Assembly: GCA_913052345.1 (NCBI GenBank)
Contig: CAJXDR010000012.1
Location: 1 to 64,000, forward strand
DNA: 64,000 nucleotides
Direction of reading: 5' to 3'
Source: UBA4421 sp002470275
GTDB taxonomy: Bacteria; Pseudomonadota; Gammaproteobacteria; Pseudomonadales; Azotimanducaceae
The notes under the pieces are model-generated. The model made no database searches. It saw only the letters and a program-made list of their open reading frames with translations, and was not told where the DNA came from. How positions within the stretch are numbered: position 1 is the first letter of the stretch; every line of letters starts with the position of its first letter. Positions 32,001 through 41,175 of the stretch are shown here, in pieces. Position numbers and translations under genes: made by a program.

Positions 32001-33625
32001 GCTGTAACTCCTGGAGTTGGTGCGGGTGTATCTGAACCGTCGCCCTGTTGTTCGTTCGCGTCGCTGCCTGCCTCATTGTCGGGTTCAGGGGGCGATTCAG
32101 CTTCCTGAGCCTCTGCGGCGGCCTCTTGAGCTTTTGCCGCAGCCTTAGCTCTGGCCTTGCGGCTGGGGAAATAGGGATACCGATAGAGGTACTCATAGTC
32201 CTCAAATAGGGTTGGCACGCCGTCATCCATGGCGGGTCGAAAAATGGCGTCGCGCATGCTTCTTCGAACCTTGAATTCTAGACGCGGATCAGGGTGCGTA
32301 TCTACAGTGACCATTTTTTGAACGCGACCACTACTGCGAACATTGAGTGCAAGTCGAACATGGCCGATCTCTTGCGGCAGACGATCCTCAACGCCTGGCG
32401 GCCTTGGGCCACTGGGCTGCGGCAGGTAGAGCAAAAGCGGGCTTGAGACATCGAGTTGCCGCGCCTCGGGCAGGTCAGCCTGCATCCGATACACTTCCCC
32501 GTAGAGCGCTGCGGCCTTCCTCTGATCCGCAAACATCGTATACCAATCGGCCAGGCCCAGGAACGCGAGCTGTAGCGCTGAGATGGCCTCTGCTAGGTCA
32601 CCCTCGGCCACCGCTTTCTTGGCCTCGGTGGCGCTGCCTTGGGCGACTACGTTTTGAGTCACCTCATCCATTACCACTTCATCTTTTGCAACGTCATCTT
32701 TTGCAACGTCATCTTTTACAACATCATCTTGGGCTGCTTCGTTCTGGGCGTCAGCGCCCTCAGGGATGTCGCTTTCAACCGGCTTTGGCATGAGTGCACG
32801 TAACTGTGCCTGTCGGATTCTGACCACCTGCTGGAGGGCTCTTTCTCCAGCCGGGAAATTGTTAAGGGTGATTGCGCTGCCGGTCAGATCAATTTGACTC
32901 AAGCTTGGAGAATAGATGGCGCTACCGCGCTCGTCCACGCTGCGGCTCAAGGGCGGAAACCGCTCCAACAAGTAAGTTTTGGCAAGACCATCAAGGAAGG
33001 GAACGAGGGCCTCCTGATCGCTCTGGCCACTTTGCCCAACCGTCCGCACGCCTTGAGAAAACAGGGTGCGTGCTGCGATGAAGTTCAAGTTCTTGAGGTA
33101 GTGGTTGGCCAGTCGAAGCGTGGGTGCCACAATATCGAGATCCCCCGAGGCTGCGTTTCGACTGATGATGCGAAAGGCATATTCCTCTCTGCGCTGTGCC
33201 TGTTCTTGGTCGCCCATGGCCCGATAACCATCGGCCTGGCGATACACAAAGTCGACCTGGTTAGGGGTAAAGAGGCCATTTTCGATTCGCGAAATATGGA
33301 TGGCCTGGTCAAAATGATCGATGGCGCTCGCGCTGTCGCCCAAGGCCATAAGCGCTTCGCCCTTTAACGCCAGGGGCCGAATGAGTTCGGGTGAGAAGCG
33401 CCCAGCGCTCGCCGTTAGATCATCTAGGACCTGCTCCAGTTGATCCAGCGCTTCCTGAGCCTCAGCGCGCTCTATTTGTGCCGCGATAAAGTCGTATGGC
33501 TCGGGTGTTGGCACTGTCTCCGCCGTCTGGGCGTGCAGGAGGGGTATCGTCAGACACGTGCAAAGTAGGACCAGGTGGTGCAGGCGCCGCGTCATCATCA
33601 TTCGACTGTCTGAGAGATTACGCAT
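31997..33625 (-). CDS. Exported TPR protein with TonB-C-like domain, envelope operon gene 1
   Basis: A 542-residue exported protein: signal peptide (hydrophobic about 16-31, cleavage near LLHAQ), then TPR-like helices (about 38-420), with an acidic repeat DDVAKDDVAKDEV near 295-320. A TonB-C-like strand set follows (VRLALNVRSSGRVQKMVTVDTHPDPRLEFKVRRSMRDAIFRPA). The tail is an alanine/glutamate helix and a disordered acidic end. It is first in the operon; a TTGACA lies about 90 bases upstream on this strand, but I cannot find a matching -10, so the promoter is unplaced. Confidence 0.78.
   Translation of the reverse strand: MRNLSDSRMMMTRRLHHLVLLCTCLTIPLLHAQTAETVPTPEPYDFIAAQIERAEAQEALDQLEQVLDDLTASAGRFSPELIRPLALKGEALMALGDSASAIDHFDQAIHISRIENGLFTPNQVDFVYRQADGYRAMGDQEQAQRREEYAFRIISRNAASGDLDIVAPTLRLANHYLKNLNFIAARTLFSQGVRTVGQSGQSDQEALVPFLDGLAKTYLLERFPPLSRSVDERGSAIYSPSLSQIDLTGSAITLNNFPAGERALQQVVRIRQAQLRALMPKPVESDIPEGADAQNEAAQDDVVKDDVAKDDVAKDEVVMDEVTQNVVAQGSATEAKKAVAEGDLAEAISALQLAFLGLADWYTMFADQRKAAALYGEVYRMQADLPEARQLDVSSPLLLYLPQPSGPRPPGVEDRLPQEIGHVRLALNVRSSGRVQKMVTVDTHPDPRLEFKVRRSMRDAIFRPAMDDGVPTLFEDYEYLYRYPYFPSRKARAKAAAKAQEAAAEAQEAESPPEPDNEAGSDANEQQGDGSDTPAPTPGVTA
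32675..32732. repeat. 15-bp direct repeat in the TPR/TonB-C gene
   Basis: The unit ACGTCATCTTTTGCA occurs almost three times in a row (copies end in GCA, ACA, then ACATCATCTT). On the coding strand it encodes KDDVA-like pentapeptides. Slippage here would add or remove five residues in frame. Confidence 0.7.
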
Positions 33626-33836
33626 GTCATATCCACAATATTAATTCAATGGCTTATAGCCCGAGTCTGTGTTGGCGGTTTGGGGCTGTCAAGCGCGACC
33701 GGCGATGCTGGATAAGGGTTAGCCTACGTCTCAGTTTGTATTCAACTTCTGGTGACGGAAGGGTCCCGGTGCTTGTGGTCTCAGCGGCAAACCCCTTACC
33801 ATCTTGCGATGATGTTCAAGATGCTCGATAAGCGCC

Positions 33837-34082
33837 ATGAAATGTGATCAACACCTGGACGCCCGAGGTCTTAGCTGTCCGGAGCCGCTTATGCTGCTGC
33901 GAAACTTGGTTCGCGGTATGCCCAAGGGCAGCCTCGTCAAAGTTCTTGCCACCGACCCAACGACCGAGCGCGACTTCCGTCACTTTTGCCAGTTTATGGG
34001 GCATGAACTGGTAGAGATGGACAGCGACGGTTACGAGGGGGACTCAAGCGTGGTGCAGTTTTGGATCAGAAAGGCTAAATGA
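33837..34082 (+). CDS. tusA: TusA-family sulfur carrier
   Basis: An 81-residue TusA-fold protein. The active cysteine is C14 in LDARGLSCPEPLMLL, and the second half has KVLATDPTTERDF. TusA relays persulfide sulfur, for example to tRNA 2-thiouridine formation. It overlaps the epmC start by four bases. It is the first gene of a short plus-strand operon reading away from the large envelope operon, with 211 bases between the two start codons. Confidence 0.93.
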   Translation: MKCDQHLDARGLSCPEPLMLLRNLVRGMPKGSLVKVLATDPTTERDFRHFCQFMGHELVEMDSDGYEGDSSVVQFWIRKAK

Positions 34083-34606
34083 CGGGCTCCACCCTCAGGC
34101 AAAAGCCAAGGGCCCTAGATGCGCCCGCTGTGGAATTGGCCTTCAACGGACTCTTCCTGAGCCGGTATAACACACGCATGTCGGGCGGAGCCCAAGAGCC
34201 GCTCTATCTTCCAGCGGCCCCGGGCGAACCGGCTCATCTCCGTTATCGCCAGGACTTTGCCGCCTCTGCTCTTCACGAAGCGGCCCACTGGTGTATCGCA
34301 GGCCCCGATCGCAGACGAGAGGAAGATTTTGGATACATCTACGTGCCGCTGCCAAGGTCCCCCCTGCAGCAACAGCGTTTCTTTGCAGCAGAACTCACAA
34401 CCCAGGCTCTGGAGCGCTACTTCGCGGCAGCGGCCGGTATCGACTTTTACCCCAGTGCCGACAACCTCGAAGCGGATATTGGAGAATTTTCCAGGGCGCT
34501 GGTCGCCCATACCCCCAGGTTAAAGGCCTGGCTATCTAGCCCAGCGGCCTCTCGCGCTCGGGCCTTTCATCAGAGACTCGATAAGGCGCGACATGGATCA
34601 CGCTGA
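34079..34606 (+). CDS. epmC: Elongation factor P hydroxylase
   Basis: A 175-residue YfcM/EpmC-family protein. The metal-binding signature is SALHEAAHWCIAG (HEAAH at 66-70), with DFGYIYVPLPRS and a later QRFF segment as in E. coli. It hydroxylates the beta-lysylated lysine of EF-P; EpmA and EpmB are not in the window. It overlaps tusA by four bases and the oxidase gene by 14. Confidence 0.92.
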   Translation: MTGSTLRQKPRALDAPAVELAFNGLFLSRYNTRMSGGAQEPLYLPAAPGEPAHLRYRQDFAASALHEAAHWCIAGPDRRREEDFGYIYVPLPRSPLQQQRFFAAELTTQALERYFAAAAGIDFYPSADNLEADIGEFSRALVAHTPRLKAWLSSPAASRARAFHQRLDKARHGSR

Positions 34607-35684
34607 TGTGGTGGTTATTGGTGCCGGCGTCGTGGGTCTGGCCGTGGCGGCCAAGCTGGCTGCCTCTGGTCGTGAGGTCGTGATCCTCGAACGTCATGAG
34701 GCCATCGGTTGCGAGACCAGTTCACGGAATTCCGAGGTAATCCATGCGGGGATTTACTACCCCTCAGGGAGCGCTAAGGCTGCTCTGTGTGTTCGCGGTA
34801 AGGCACTGCTCTATCAGCACTGCGAGGCTTACGGTATCGCCCATAAGCGATTGGGGAAACTGATTGTCGCTACCCAAGAGGCCCAGCAAGCCACCATCAA
34901 GGGCTATATGCGTCAGGCAGAACGCAATGGGGTGCAGGATCTCCGATGGGTGGAGCGAGCAGAGATAGCAGAGTTAGAGCCCGACGTTGCAGGCATTGGC
35001 GGTGCGCTATCGCCGTCTACGGGCATCATTGATTCTCACGCCTTCATGCTCAGCCTCCAGGGTATTTTGGAATCTGCCAGCGGAATGATTGCCTTTTCAA
35101 CGCCGGTTCTCGAACTTGAACCCCGTGATGGATGGATGGTGAGTACCCCCGATATGGACTTACGCGCTAACTGGGTTATCAACTGCGCGGGGCTTCATGC
35201 GCCGGACCTGGCCAGGGGACTGCCTGGGGCACCAAGGGCCTACTATGCGAAGGGTCACTATTACAGCTACGGAGCGCGGGCGCCCTTCAACCGATTGGTC
35301 TATCCCGTGGCGGAGTCTGGGGGATTAGGTGTTCACGTGACCTTGGATCTTGGCGGGCAGGCAAAGTTTGGTCCCGACGTTCGGTGGATCGATCAGTTGG
35401 ACTACGATTTTGAGACGGATTTATTTGATGACTTTGTGGCGGCGATCAGAGCCTATTTCCCTGGGCTAGATGCCGACAAACTGCAGCCAGGGTATACGGG
35501 CATTCGGCCCAAGATTGTTGGGCCTGGTGAGCCCGCTGCAGATTTCAAGATTCTCTCGCCGGCGGAGCATGGCGTTGCCGGTCGGGTGGACCTGCTCGGG
35601 ATTGAATCGCCAGGCTTGACGGCCTCTCTCGCGATTGCTGAACGGGTTGTCGGCCTGGTTAACGGGCGTAGAGCTAAGGCATGA
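34593..35684 (+). CDS. FAD-dependent oxidase/dehydrogenase, LhgO-like
   Basis: A 363-residue DAO-family flavoprotein. The FAD site is VVVIGAGVVGLAVAAKL with E32 region VVILERH. SSRNSEVIHAGIYYP and CVRGKALLY are hallmarks of the L-2-hydroxyglutarate dehydrogenase group, and GYTGIRPKI near the end binds the flavin. L-2-hydroxyglutarate is the likely substrate, but related enzymes take other hydroxy or amino acids. It overlaps epmC by 14 bases and the next gene by four. Confidence 0.85.
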   Translation: MDHADVVVIGAGVVGLAVAAKLAASGREVVILERHEAIGCETSSRNSEVIHAGIYYPSGSAKAALCVRGKALLYQHCEAYGIAHKRLGKLIVATQEAQQATIKGYMRQAERNGVQDLRWVERAEIAELEPDVAGIGGALSPSTGIIDSHAFMLSLQGILESASGMIAFSTPVLELEPRDGWMVSTPDMDLRANWVINCAGLHAPDLARGLPGAPRAYYAKGHYYSYGARAPFNRLVYPVAESGGLGVHVTLDLGGQAKFGPDVRWIDQLDYDFETDLFDDFVAAIRAYFPGLDADKLQPGYTGIRPKIVGPGEPAADFKILSPAEHGVAGRVDLLGIESPGLTASLAIAERVVGLVNGRRAKA

Positions 35685-36850
35685 CTCGCGGGTTACGCCT
35701 TGGTCTGATCGTGAATCCGATTGCCGGTATTGGCGGTGCCGTAGGCCTCATGGGCAGTGACGGTGAAGGAATCCAACGGGAGGCTAGGGCCCGGGCGAGC
35801 ATCCCTCGCAGTCCAGAACGATGCGCTGCGTTTTTGGGGTTTTTGAAAGCAGAGCTGGGCCCAAACTTTGATGGCCTGAACTGGTTGACCTGGGGCGGCA
35901 GCATGGGCGCAGACCATCTGGGTCAGGATTTGCAGGATTCTCAGGTTTTGGGCTCGGCAACGACGACCAGTAGCGGTCAGGATACGACCGATGCCGCGCG
36001 CGCCCTGGCCGGTAAAGTTGATCTGCTGGTCTTTGTTGGTGGGGACGGTACCGCTAGAGATGTGCTGCAAGGGATTCCCGATGACTGCCTGGTCTTGGGC
36101 TTGCCCAGCGGCGTCAAGATGCATAGCGGCGTATTCGCTATCAGTCCTTCATCCGCTGCCGAGGTCGTTCTGGGCCTGGTTTCTGGAGGGTTGGTTGGGC
36201 GAGAGCTGAGGGAGGTCAGGGACTACCTGCCTACAGCCGAACCCTCTCTTGGGACGGGGCGGGCTCAGCAGCCTGGCGTGACGACGAAAACCTACGGTGA
36301 AATGTGGGTGCCTCAAGCATCAGGCTTTGTTCAGCAGATGAAAGTGGGGGGTAAGGAGGACGAGGGTCTGGTGGTAGAAGAGATCATCGCGCACCTCAAC
36401 CAACAGTTGCCCGAGCGTGCGGATCAGGCGCTGGTCTTCGCCCCGGGCAGTACCTGTTTGGCCATAAAGGAGGCCTTCGGCCTCAGTGGCTCCCTCCTAG
36501 GGTGCGATGCCCTGCTGCCGGGCGGTGAGGCCCGCACAAACCTGACGGCACAGGAACTTGTGCACATTGCGGAGGGCTACCCCGTTAAGCTGATACTGAG
36601 TTTTACTCGGCATCAGGGTTTTCTTCTGGGCAGAGGGAATCAGCAGCTTTGCGAGGCATTTTTAAAGCGCATTGCGTGGCCTGAGGACGTCATTGTCGTT
36701 GGGTCCCGCACCAAGCTGAGTAGCCTTGAGCAGCGGCCGCTGTTGCTCGACACGGGGGATCGCGAGCTGGACGATGCGCTGAGCGGACTGATGCCGATAC
36801 TGACCGGCTTCGAACAGAGTTTGCTCTACCGCGTGGACTGCGGGGGCTGA
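35681..36850 (+). CDS. ATP-NAD kinase family protein (AcoX/NAD-kinase-like)
   Basis: A 389-residue protein with the NAD-kinase/diacylglycerol-kinase fold. LIVNPIAGIGG forms the first glycine loop, the nucleotide motif is FVGGDGTARDV, and LGLPSGVKMHSGVFA is the typical later loop. About 60 residues between the first and second motifs are longer than in canonical NadK, which is a feature of this ATP-NAD/AcoX subgroup. The substrate is unknown. It overlaps the LhgO-like gene by four bases and is convergent with alaA, one base apart. Confidence 0.85.
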   Translation: MTRGLRLGLIVNPIAGIGGAVGLMGSDGEGIQREARARASIPRSPERCAAFLGFLKAELGPNFDGLNWLTWGGSMGADHLGQDLQDSQVLGSATTTSSGQDTTDAARALAGKVDLLVFVGGDGTARDVLQGIPDDCLVLGLPSGVKMHSGVFAISPSSAAEVVLGLVSGGLVGRELREVRDYLPTAEPSLGTGRAQQPGVTTKTYGEMWVPQASGFVQQMKVGGKEDEGLVVEEIIAHLNQQLPERADQALVFAPGSTCLAIKEAFGLSGSLLGCDALLPGGEARTNLTAQELVHIAEGYPVKLILSFTRHQGFLLGRGNQQLCEAFLKRIAWPEDVIVVGSRTKLSSLEQRPLLLDTGDRELDDALSGLMPILTGFEQSLLYRVDCGG

Positions 36851-36851
36851 C

Positions 36852-38111
36852 TCAGCCTTGACGATAGCTGGCTAGAAACCGCTCAAGCCGATCCATCGCT
36901 TCGTGGATTTGCTCCACATGGGGCAGAAACACCAGCCGAAAGTGATCGGGTCCGGGCCAGTTGAATCCGGACCCGTGTACCATCAGGACCTTTTCCGCCA
37001 GCAAAAAATCCAGCACGAAGCGTTCGTCGTCAGCTACTGCAAATTTATCGACATCGATTTTTGGAAAAAGGTAGAGCGCCCCCTTGGGCTTGACGCAGGA
37101 GATGCCGTCGATTTCGTTCAGGCGCTGCCAAGCCACATTTCTTTGCTCAAAGAGCCTGCCTCCGGGACGGGTCAGATCATAAATACTCTGGTGTCCGCCC
37201 AGGGCCGTTTGAATGGCATGCTGGCTGGGCACGTTGGCGCACAGCCGCATTGAGGCAAGAATATTCAGGCCCTCAATATAGTCCTGGGCGCGATCTCGAG
37301 CGCCGCTAACAATCAGCCAACCCGTCCTGAAACCTGCCACTCGATAGGATTTGGAGAGGCCGCTGAAGGTCAGCACCAGCAGGTCGTCGGCTAAGGAGGC
37401 CAGCGGTGTATAGGAGGCCTCATCAAACAAAATCTTGTCGTAAATTTCATCGGCGAAGACCACCAGATCGAATTCCCTGGCGATTTCGATGAGGGCCTCC
37501 AGCATAGGTGGCCTATACACCGCCCCGGTGGGATTGTTTGGGTTGATGATCACCAATCCCTTTGTATTGGGGGTGATTTTACTTCTCAAATCTTGCAGGT
37601 TCGGCTGCCAGTCGTCTTCCTCATCACAGAGGTAATGAACGGGCTTGCCGCCGCAGAGGTTGACCGCCGCCGTCCACAGCGGGAAGTCAGGGGCTGGGAT
37701 TAAGATCTCATCGCCATCGTTTACCAGCGCCTGCATGGACATGACCACAAGCTCAGAAACGCCGTTTCCGATGTAGACGTGTTCCACATCCACATCGGGG
37801 ATCGCGACCTGCTGACAATATTGCATCACGGCTTTACGCGCAGCGAATAGGCCTTGAGAGTCACAATAACCCTGGCTTTGCGGGATGTTTCTGACGACGT
37901 CCCTGAGAATCTCCTCGGGTGCACTAAAGCCCCAGGGCGCTGGGTTGCCGATATTCAGCTTGATAATATTGTTGCCCTCGGCTTCCAAGCGATTGGCAGC
38001 GACGAGTACCGGCCCACGAATGTCGTAACAAACGTCGGCAAGTTTTAGGGACTTGCTGATCTCCCGCCTGGGCGGAGACTGCTGCTTCGTGTTTTGCACC
38101 GACCCTTCCAT
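36852..38111 (-). CDS. alaA: Alanine-synthesising aminotransferase AlaA
   Basis: A 419-residue class I aminotransferase very like E. coli AlaA, which makes alanine from pyruvate and glutamate. Shared blocks include VCYDIRGPVL, KLNIGNPAPWGF, IINPNNPTGAVY, FADEIYDKI, the PLP-lysine loop SGLSKSYRVAGFR and MRLCANVPSQHAIQTALGG. The frame runs to 38192, but the ATG at 38111 has AGGAA at nine bases and gives the usual N terminus. It is divergent from msrB. Confidence 0.95.
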   Translation of the reverse strand: MEGSVQNTKQQSPPRREISKSLKLADVCYDIRGPVLVAANRLEAEGNNIIKLNIGNPAPWGFSAPEEILRDVVRNIPQSQGYCDSQGLFAARKAVMQYCQQVAIPDVDVEHVYIGNGVSELVVMSMQALVNDGDEILIPAPDFPLWTAAVNLCGGKPVHYLCDEEDDWQPNLQDLRSKITPNTKGLVIINPNNPTGAVYRPPMLEALIEIAREFDLVVFADEIYDKILFDEASYTPLASLADDLLVLTFSGLSKSYRVAGFRTGWLIVSGARDRAQDYIEGLNILASMRLCANVPSQHAIQTALGGHQSIYDLTRPGGRLFEQRNVAWQRLNEIDGISCVKPKGALYLFPKIDVDKFAVADDERFVLDFLLAEKVLMVHGSGFNWPGPDHFRLVFLPHVEQIHEAMDRLERFLASYRQG

Positions 38112-38217
38112 TCTAAGGTTCCTATTTTTCTGCCTGCGCTGCGGGACGTATTCTAGGGGTAGTCTAAGGCGTAGTCTTTCGCTTAGCATCAAGAGAATTT
38201 TACATTAGGAAGGCAGC

Positions 38218-38637
38218 GTGACCGATCATTCATCCAAGGTAGTTAAGTCTGAGACAGAATGGCGTGCCCAGCTCACACCTGAGGAATACGAAGTGACCCG
38301 CATGGCGGGCACCGAGCGTCCCTTCACGGGGGTGTATTGGAATGAGGAGCGCGTAGGTCGGTATCACTGCAAGTGCTGTGATCAACCTCTGTTCGATTCG
38401 CTCACGAAGTTTGATGCGGGGTGCGGCTGGCCGAGTTTTTATGCCCCGCTGAAGTCTGATGTGATTACAACGCGAGAGGACAACAGCTTGGGTATGCGCC
38501 GAATCGAAGTGCTTTGCGCGCGCTGTGATGCGCACCTGGGCCATGTATTTCCAGATGGGCCTGCGCCCACGGGGCTGCGTTTTTGTATGAACTCAGTATC
38601 GCTCAACCTGCATAGCGAAAAATCTGAGGCCAGTTGA
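38218..38637 (+). CDS. msrB: Peptide-methionine (R)-S-oxide reductase
   Basis: A 139-residue MsrB starting at GTG. The structural zinc ligands are C51/C54 (CKCC) and C100/C103 (CARC). The catalytic cysteine is C123 in RFCMNSVSL; C69 in DAGCGWPSF may act as resolving cysteine. It repairs oxidised methionine in cytosolic proteins. A strong hairpin follows in the gap to the next gene. Confidence 0.95.
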   Translation: MTDHSSKVVKSETEWRAQLTPEEYEVTRMAGTERPFTGVYWNEERVGRYHCKCCDQPLFDSLTKFDAGCGWPSFYAPLKSDVITTREDNSLGMRRIEVLCARCDAHLGHVFPDGPAPTGLRFCMNSVSLNLHSEKSEAS

Positions 38638-38646
38638 TAGCCTGAC

Positions 38647-38671
38647 CGGGCGACGCGTGGGGAGTCGCCCG
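38647..38671. repeat. 8-bp perfect inverted repeat after msrB
   Basis: CGGGCGAC (38647-38654) pairs with GTCGCCCG (38664-38671) around a 9-base loop, ten bases after the msrB stop. No T-run follows, so it may be a Rho-assisted or transcript-protecting structure rather than an intrinsic terminator. Confidence 0.55.
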
Positions 38672-38697
38672 ATCCGGGAACCAACGGAGGGGAAGGT

Positions 38698-40221
38698 ATG
38701 ACACCAGGAGATATCGCGGCAGCAGACCCGGACAAGGTGGCTTACATCATCGCCGAGACGGATCAACGGGTGAGTTATGCGGAGCTTGAAGCTCAGGCCA
38801 ATCAGGGCGCGCAGCTTTTTCGAACCCTTGGACTCAGGCGCGGTGATCACATTGCGCTGCTGCTGGAAAATCACGCAGCCTTTTTCCCGCTTTGCTGGGC
38901 TGCCCAGCGGTCGGGACTCTACTACACCGCCATCAGTTGGCGTCTGCAGCAGCAGGAGGTTGAGTACATTGTCAACAATTGCCAGGCGAAGGTTTTCGTT
39001 ACCTCAATAGAACGCCGTCAGGTGGTAGAGCCATTGCTGGACAGCATGCCCGGCGTGATTCATCGATACATGGTCGACGGCGAGATCGGCGGTTTTGAAT
39101 CCTGGGAAGGCGCGTTGGCCAACATGCCCCAGGCACCCATTGCGGATCAGTGCGAGGGCGCTGCCATGCTCTACTCCTCGGGCACCACCGGGTATCCAAA
39201 GGGGGTAAAGAGACCGCTCCCTGAAGCGGGGTATGGTGAGGCGGAGGATATCAACCTGCTGCGAATTCTTTACGGAGCAGATGAGGATTCCATTTACCTT
39301 TCTCCCGCGCCCCTATATCACGCAGCGCCCCTGGCTTTTTGTATGGGCTGCTTACGAAACGGCGTAACCGTTGTCGTGATGCAGCATTTCTCGCCCGAGT
39401 TTGCGCTGGCCTGTATTGAGCAGTATCGAGCAACCCACAGCCAATGGGTGCCCACCATGTTTGTCCGCATGTTGAAGCTGCCAGAAGCGGAACGGTTGCG
39501 GTACGACCTTTCGAGCCTGCGCTGCGCCATTCACGCTGCGGCACCCTGTCCTATCCCTATCAAGGAGCAAATGATCGAGTGGTGGGGCAAGATCATTTAC
39601 GAATATTATGCGGGGACTGAAAACAACGGCTTTGTTCAGCTGAACTCAGAGGAGTGGCTGTCTCATCGAGGGTCCGTAGGCAAGCCCCTCACCTGTGAGG
39701 TGCACATTTGCGATGAGCAGGGTGAGGAAGTGCCCGTTGGCGAGTCTGGCACCATCTATCTGGGCGGCGGCGGTGCTTTCGAATATCACGGTGATTCCGA
39801 AAAAACCGCAGGATCGAGGCATCCTAAGGGGTGGACCACCTTGGGGGATGTGGGTTACGTCGACGAAGATGGCTACCTCTACCTGACCGACCGCAAGCAT
39901 TTCATGATCATTTCTGGGGGCGTCAATATTTATCCTCAAGAGGCCGAAAACGTCCTGATCACCCACGACAAGGTCATGGATGTGGCGGTCTTTGGGGTGC
40001 CGAACGCTGACTTCGGGGAAGAGGTGAAAGGGGTTGTTCAACTCAGGCATGCTGAGGACGCAAGTCCCCAGCTCGAGGTCGAGCTACTGGACTTTTGCCG
40101 AGCCCAGCTCTCCCATATCAAGTGCCCTAGAAGTATCGACTTTCGCGCGGAGCTGCCCCGTCACCCGACCGGGAAGCTATACAAGCGTTTGCTGAAGGAT
40201 GAATATTGGAGTGGAGCCTAG
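38698..40221 (+). CDS. Acyl-CoA synthetase (AMP-dependent ligase)
   Basis: A 507-residue ANL ligase. P-loop YSSGTTGYPKGVKRPLP, A5 motif YEYYAGTENNG, A7 motif LGDVGYVDEDGY and the C-terminal lysine LPRHPTGKLYKR are in place. The YAGTENNG form of the A5 motif marks a subgroup distinct from the two ligases at 8.6-11.8 kb; the carboxylic acid substrate is unknown. GGAGGGGAAGG precedes the ATG. Its stop overlaps the convergent spermidine-synthase-like gene by four bases. Confidence 0.86.
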   Translation: MTPGDIAAADPDKVAYIIAETDQRVSYAELEAQANQGAQLFRTLGLRRGDHIALLLENHAAFFPLCWAAQRSGLYYTAISWRLQQQEVEYIVNNCQAKVFVTSIERRQVVEPLLDSMPGVIHRYMVDGEIGGFESWEGALANMPQAPIADQCEGAAMLYSSGTTGYPKGVKRPLPEAGYGEAEDINLLRILYGADEDSIYLSPAPLYHAAPLAFCMGCLRNGVTVVVMQHFSPEFALACIEQYRATHSQWVPTMFVRMLKLPEAERLRYDLSSLRCAIHAAAPCPIPIKEQMIEWWGKIIYEYYAGTENNGFVQLNSEEWLSHRGSVGKPLTCEVHICDEQGEEVPVGESGTIYLGGGGAFEYHGDSEKTAGSRHPKGWTTLGDVGYVDEDGYLYLTDRKHFMIISGGVNIYPQEAENVLITHDKVMDVAVFGVPNADFGEEVKGVVQLRHAEDASPQLEVELLDFCRAQLSHIKCPRSIDFRAELPRHPTGKLYKRLLKDEYWSGA

Positions 40222-41147
40222 TCTTCCTTGCCCCTGAGCAAGTTGGCCGGGGCGTATTGATCCGTCAGCGGCCGCTTATCGGCATCCCAATCTGGCTTTC
40301 TGCCGGGTAATTGGGACAACATTCGGAGGAATCGATCAACGGGGATGTTAAAGCGCTCCAGGTGTTTTCGCTGGGCTTCTGCCCTGACTTCCACGATATC
40401 GAAATCCACGGACTCTCTCTCAGAGGCTGGCCGGTCGGCCTGGGGGATAATGACGATTCTGTTGCCGGTCTCCCGCGCACGAAAATTTAGAAAGTCGCCG
40501 AAGACCTCTGCGTAGGTGGCGGACTCATGATGATATAGGGCGCTGGTGGCGAAGGTATTGGCGATCAGCATGCCGTCTGGGGCGAGGAGGGCGCGCATCT
40601 CCTGCAGGAACTCCGCAGTCATTAGGTGTTCTGGAATGTAGTCCCCGTTGAACGCGTCCAAAATGATGAGGTCGTACTCACTGCCCCGGAGCTTTGCGCG
40701 CTTACCAAAAACTCTTGCGTCTTGTTCAATCACGCGACTGCCATCATCCGGCTGAAAGCCAAAATAGGTCGCAGCGACCCTCACCACGGCAGGATCGATT
40801 TCAATGGTGTCGATTATTACCCCGGGGTCCATGGCACGCAGCGCCATGGGCAAGGTGCCGCCTCCCAGACCAATGATAAGAACACGTTCCGGCGATGGAG
40901 CCAGCAGCATGCTCATCAGGGTCATCTTTGCGTAGGCGAAGACCAAGCGATTTGGATCAGAGACATCGAGGCAGCTCTGGTTGCTGTTTCTGCGCTTATG
41001 GGTAAATTTTAAGCAGCGCAGGTCGCCTTGCTGATCGACCACAATATTCGCGTACAGAGAGCGCTCTTGATGCAGCAACTTTGCCGCCACGGGTGCTGAC
41101 CAGGACATCGCCGTGATCAGGGTGATGAGGAGAATGCGCTGTGTCAT
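40218..41147 (-). CDS. Spermidine-synthase-like SAM-fold protein with N-terminal signal/anchor
   Basis: A 309-residue protein whose core is a polyamine-synthase/methyltransferase fold: GLGGGTLPMALR, VEIDPAVV-like IEIDPAVVRVA, and LIILDAFNGDYIP. The frame extends to 41237; I chose the ATG at 41147, which begins a hydrophobic stretch ending APVAAK that looks like a signal peptide or anchor. It follows a membrane protein gene (29-base gap), and together they correspond to the two halves of fused membrane spermidine-synthase proteins. Whether it makes polyamines is doubtful. Confidence 0.75.
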   Translation of the reverse strand: MTQRILLITLITAMSWSAPVAAKLLHQERSLYANIVVDQQGDLRCLKFTHKRRNSNQSCLDVSDPNRLVFAYAKMTLMSMLLAPSPERVLIIGLGGGTLPMALRAMDPGVIIDTIEIDPAVVRVAATYFGFQPDDGSRVIEQDARVFGKRAKLRGSEYDLIILDAFNGDYIPEHLMTAEFLQEMRALLAPDGMLIANTFATSALYHHESATYAEVFGDFLNFRARETGNRIVIIPQADRPASERESVDFDIVEVRAEAQRKHLERFNIPVDRFLRMLSQLPGRKPDWDADKRPLTDQYAPANLLRGKED

Positions 41148-41175
41148 GTGGGGTTCCCAAGGTCGTTCTGGATGG

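Noticed and set aside
20335..33625. Envelope operon as an anti-phage system of the Zorya type
   Set aside because: A MotA/ExbB-type channel is shared, but there is no ZorB-like peptidoglycan-binding protein and no helicase or nuclease; the other parts are lipoproteins and periplasmic scaffolds.
20335..33625. Tol-Pal, type VI or type IX secretion
   Set aside because: No TolB, Pal, contractile sheath, ClpV or SprA-like genes; the FGE-fold protein is the only resemblance to the gliding/type IX apparatus.
33690..33720. Sigma-70 promoter for the envelope operon from a TTGACA on the minus strand
   Set aside because: No -10 element at 15-19 bases; a TATAAG is 28 bases away. Left unplaced.
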